From Paraburkholderia atlantica (GTDB taxonomy: Bacteria > Pseudomonadota > Gammaproteobacteria > Burkholderiales > Burkholderiaceae), in contig NZ_WHNQ01000018.1 in NCBI RefSeq assembly GCF_009362785.1, forward strand, positions 1 through 64,000: 64,000 nucleotides of DNA, given 5' to 3'. Shown here piece by piece: positions 61,312-64,000 of this stretch. The position numbers were made by a program, and so were the translations under genes. How positions within the stretch are numbered: position 1 is the first letter of the stretch; each line of letters begins with the position of its first letter. The notes under the pieces are model-generated. The model was given only the letters and a program-made list of their open reading frames with translations. It was not told the DNA's origin and did not search any database.

Positions 61312-62562
61312 TCAGGCGTGGCGTTGTGAAAACACCATGCAAACCGGGCTGCCTGACGAGGCGGCGAAGCCGGTCGGTGCGAGGCCGCCCGACTGCGCAT
61401 CGACGGAGAACGCAACGATGGTGTCGCTGTCCTCGTTGAGCACATACATGAAGCGACCATCGGGTGTGCTCGTCATGAACCGGGGCGTTTTGCCCTGCGT
61501 GGGAACCGCATTCAGGAAGCGCAGATGGCCATTCGATGCATCGATGCCGAATACCGCGATGCTGTCGTGGCCGCGGTTCGAGGCGTAGACGAAACGACCG
61601 CTGCGATCGACTTCGATTTCCGAGGCACGGCTGTCACCCGTGCAGGTATCCGGCAGACTCGACAGCACTTGCAGCGGCGTGAGCGAGCCGGTGGCCGCAT
61701 CGTAGCCATACGTCGTGACCGTCGAATCGAGTTCATTCACGATCCATGCATGGCGTCCGTCAGGGTGGAACGCGATATGGCGCGGCCCCGCACCCTCGCG
61801 GGAAACGATGAAGGGTGTCGCGGCCGGTGTCAGCTGGCCGTTTTCGAAGCGGAACGAGAACGTGCGGTCGAGTCCCTTGTCCGGAACGATCACGAAGCGG
61901 CCGCTTGGGTCGAACGGATTGAAGTGCGGCTTCGACTGCTTCTGTTCGATGCGGTGCGGACCAATCGGGCCCTCCAGGTGCACAAGCTGCGTGAGCGGTT
62001 CGAGCGACCCGTCGGCTGCGATGGGCAGCACCGCGAGGCTCGCACCGATGTGATTGGACACGACCACGTAGCGACCCGTCGGGTCGATCGCGAGATGCAC
62101 GGGATTTTTGCCCTCGGTGCTCTGGCGATTGATGAACGCGAGCTTGCCGCTCGCCTTGTCGACCTTGAATGCGCTGATGTCGCTCAGGTCGCCATGCACG
62201 GTGTAAAGGTGCTCGCCGTCCGGGCTCAACGCAAGGAACGACGGGTTCACCAGGTTCTTGACGAGTTGCACGAGCGTGAGCGCGCCGGTCTGCGTATCGA
62301 CCTGGTAGACGCTGATGCCATCGCCGCGGGCGTTTCGTTCGCGCGTGGTGCGCGAACCGACATAAGCAAACATGGACTTCTTTCCTTTCAAAACGGTGTG
62401 CTGCGGATACTCTGCGGCCGCGAAAATCTTCCGCGAGACCGTGCCCAGGGTCGCGAGCGCGATGAGCGAGGCTGCGCCCAACACAAGGTCACGCCGGGGC
62501 ACGCGGTGAAGCCCGTGCGTTCCCCTTTTTGGCGTTCGTCGCAAAGCGCCGGGTTTGTCCAC
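61312..62562 (-). CDS. Lactonase-family beta-propeller, Tat-exported
   Basis: A 416-aa seven-bladed beta-propeller of the lactonase family (PF10282; 6-phosphogluconolactonase/muconolactonase-like). It has a Tat signal (RVPRRDLVLGAASLIALATL) in the first 50 residues, then propeller blades: FAYVGSRTTRERNARGDGIS, GKNPVHLAIDPTGRYVVVSN, SKPHFNPFDPSGRFVIVPDK, GAGPRHIAFHPDGRHAWIVN. It should hydrolyse a sugar or dicarboxylate lactone in the periplasm. It starts at GTG 62562 with AGGAG upstream. The MFS gene follows after 56 bp on the same strand, so they are probably cotranscribed. It diverges from the aconitase gene over 74 bp. Confidence 0.85.
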   Translation of the reverse strand: MDKPGALRRTPKRGTHGLHRVPRRDLVLGAASLIALATLGTVSRKIFAAAEYPQHTVLKGKKSMFAYVGSRTTRERNARGDGISVYQVDTQTGALTLVQLVKNLVNPSFLALSPDGEHLYTVHGDLSDISAFKVDKASGKLAFINRQSTEGKNPVHLAIDPTGRYVVVSNHIGASLAVLPIAADGSLEPLTQLVHLEGPIGPHRIEQKQSKPHFNPFDPSGRFVIVPDKGLDRTFSFRFENGQLTPAATPFIVSREGAGPRHIAFHPDGRHAWIVNELDSTVTTYGYDAATGSLTPLQVLSSLPDTCTGDSRASEIEVDRSGRFVYASNRGHDSIAVFGIDASNGHLRFLNAVPTQGKTPRFMTSTPDGRFMYVLNEDSDTIVAFSVDAQSGGLAPTGFAASSGSPVCMVFSQRHA

Positions 62563-62636
62563 GCTGTCTCCTGAATTTCGTATTTCGGGTTTCCACTGGA
62601 TTGCATTTTGACCATGTGAAGTGCAAAAATACAGTT

Positions 62637-64000
62637 ATGGAAAACACCGACACCCCCTTCATCTCCAGTCTCGACATTGCCGGCACGAGATTGCGTTTCG
62701 TCGATCTACCCGCGATGTTCGGCGCGCAACTGCGCGACTTGCCTGTCGTGCTCCGTCTGCTGCTCGAGAACGTCATTCGTAATACGGATGGCGACGAGCG
62801 CCGGCAGGCCGTGGCGGCGATACTCGCGTGGCGCAAACACGGCACCAGCGAGCACGAAATCGCGTTCCAGCCCAATCGCGTGTTGATGCACGACACGACG
62901 AGCACGCCCGCGCTTGTGGACATCGCGGCGATGCGCGACGCGCTGGCCGAGGCCGGCGCCGACCCCGCCGCGCTCAATCCGGTGCTACCGGTCGATTCGT
63001 CGGTGGACCATTCGCTCGCCGTCGAATTTTTTGGCAAGCGAGACGCCGCGCCGAAGAATCTCGTGCTCGAACTGCGCCGCAATGAGGAGCGCTATCGCTT
63101 TCTGCGCTGGGCCTCGCGGGCGCTCACTGGCGTGCGTATCCATCCGCCCGGTACGGGCATCATGCATACGATCAATCTCGAGCAACTCGCGACGGTAGTG
63201 ACGCGCGTGGAGCGCGACGGCGAGCAATGGGCCGTGCCCGATACGCTGATAGGCACGGACAGCCACACGCCGATGATCAACGGCATCGGCGTGCTCGGCT
63301 GGGGTGTGGGCGGACTCGAAGCGCAGACCGTGATGTTCGGCATGCCAGTGATGCAGCGCATTCCGGACGTGATCGGTGTGCATCTGACGAGCGCATTGCG
63401 GCCCGGCGTGCTCGCCACGGATCTTGCGCTGACGGTCACACAGCGCCTGCGTGCGATCGGCGTGTCGGGCGAATTCGTCGAGTTCTTCGGGCCCGGCGTT
63501 TCGACGCTCAGCGCGGGAGAGCGCTCGGTCGTCGCGAACATGGCGCCGGAGTACGGCGCGTCGACGGGCTTTTTCCCGGTGGACGGACGCACGCTCGACT
63601 ATCTGCGCGCGACGCATCGTAGCGAGGCAGCCGTGCAACTGGTGGACGCGTTCACGCGTGCTGCCGGCTTGTGGTTCGATCCCGAGGCCGCGCCGCGCTA
63701 CACGCGCACGATCGACATTGACCTCTCGAGCATCGGTATGCATGTGGCGGGACCGCGCCGCCCGCAGGATCTGCTCGATTACACTGCACTCCCTGACACG
63801 CTCGCGAAGCTGGAATTCAAGCCAACCACGCCGCACGCGGCGATGCCGCGTCATCCCGTGGCGATCGCGGCGATCACGAGCTGCACGAACACCTCCGATC
63901 CCGCGTTGCTCATCGCCGCCGGTCTCGTCGCGCGCAAGGCGCGCGAGAAGGGTCTGACGGTACCCGCGTGGATCAAGACGTCGCTCGCTCCTGGATCGCC
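62637..64000 (+). CDS. Aconitase family hydratase, 3' end outside window
   Basis: The frame runs from ATG 62637 to the right edge (454 codons). It matches AcnA-type aconitases: LPVVLRLLLENVIRNTDG, the NRVLMHDTTSTPALVDIAAM segment, LPVDSSVDHSLAVEFFG, PDTLIGTDSHTPMINGIGVL and AITSCTNTSDPALLIAAGLV, with the first cluster Cys. The remaining cluster ligands and the swivel domain are beyond the window. It isomerises citrate/isocitrate or a related tricarboxylate. There is no strong ribosome binding site. The gene is divergent from the lactonase and MFS genes, so a dedicated role in a tricarballylate/aconitate-type pathway is possible, rather than the housekeeping TCA enzyme. Confidence 0.88.
   Translation, partial: MENTDTPFISSLDIAGTRLRFVDLPAMFGAQLRDLPVVLRLLLENVIRNTDGDERRQAVAAILAWRKHGTSEHEIAFQPNRVLMHDTTSTPALVDIAAMRDALAEAGADPAALNPVLPVDSSVDHSLAVEFFGKRDAAPKNLVLELRRNEERYRFLRWASRALTGVRIHPPGTGIMHTINLEQLATVVTRVERDGEQWAVPDTLIGTDSHTPMINGIGVLGWGVGGLEAQTVMFGMPVMQRIPDVIGVHLTSALRPGVLATDLALTVTQRLRAIGVSGEFVEFFGPGVSTLSAGERSVVANMAPEYGASTGFFPVDGRTLDYLRATHRSEAAVQLVDAFTRAAGLWFDPEAAPRYTRTIDIDLSSIGMHVAGPRRPQDLLDYTALPDTLAKLEFKPTTPHAAMPRHPVAIAAITSCTNTSDPALLIAAGLVARKAREKGLTVPAWIKTSLAPGS

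Noticed and set aside
59933..62574. Two long plus-strand frames (59933-61252 and 61525-62574) opposite the MFS and lactonase genes
   Set aside because: Arg/Asp/Glu-rich antisense products with no transmembrane or domain pattern; the minus strand has well-conserved genes.
62985..63854. 289-codon minus-strand frame opposite the aconitase
   Set aside because: Antisense shadow; the plus strand has clear aconitase motifs.
1..64000. tRNA or rRNA genes and CRISPR arrays
   Set aside because: None recognised by eye on either strand; a tRNAscan or Infernal run would be needed to exclude short or divergent RNA genes.

Overview
The window looks like the accessory-rich part of a Burkholderiales genome, most likely Paraburkholderia or Caballeronia (chromosome 2 or a megaplasmid). 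The base composition is high-GC. It carries two Burkholderia-type trimeric porins, DUF1428 and DUF932 proteins, decayed IS110, IS6 and integrase fragments, and several orphan solute-binding proteins. No rRNA, tRNA or CRISPR array was seen. The species call is inference from gene types, not from a marker gene.

Layout. 0-2.6 kb holds plasmid/ICE-type genes: a cut-off left-edge gene, a frameshifted membrane protein, DUF932 and a long hairpin. 2.6-12.5 kb has small secreted proteins, a receiver-LuxR-cNMP regulator, an orphan sugar-binding protein and a very large SAM/cyclase/AAA/TPR protein. 13.5-17.0 kb is a compact cassette of a large serine recombinase and two ParB/RepB-like proteins with overlapping reading frames. 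17.4-19.1 kb holds IS110 and IS6 remnants.

18.1-38.4 kb is a catabolic island. It encodes three paralogous MarR regulators, an FAD dehydrogenase, a 4,5-dihydroxyphthalate-decarboxylase-like protein, and a pyrogallol/phloroglucinol-transhydroxylase-like molybdoenzyme whose large subunit has an added N-terminal SCP2-like domain. A four-gene operon follows (BKACE, cupin dioxygenase, SnoaL-like protein, Gfo/Idh/MocA oxidoreductase), then a ribose-type ABC importer with a fused ATPase-permease, and a porin. Five copies of one palindrome, consensus TCGATYYAYATCGAATGATG, lie in the promoter regions of this island. They tie it into one probable MarR regulon for an aromatic or polyhydroxylated substrate not identified here.

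38.4-48.2 kb is patchy: iteron-like TGACGGTAT repeats, an orphan TatA next to a repeat-rich Tat lipoprotein with a glycosidase-like domain, a truncated IS110 element, a glycosyltransferase, a frameshifted methyltransferase and a dimethylformamidase-like protein. 48.8-56.1 kb is a tight eight-gene operon: GntR regulator, AprA-like flavoprotein, two-cluster ferredoxin, ABC importer (binding protein, permease, ATPase), HEAT-repeat protein and DUF971. After an integrase remnant, 57.5-64.0 kb encodes another aromatic/sulfonate-type binding protein, a porin, an ACS-family MFS carrier, a Tat-type lactonase and, divergently, an aconitase cut by the right edge.
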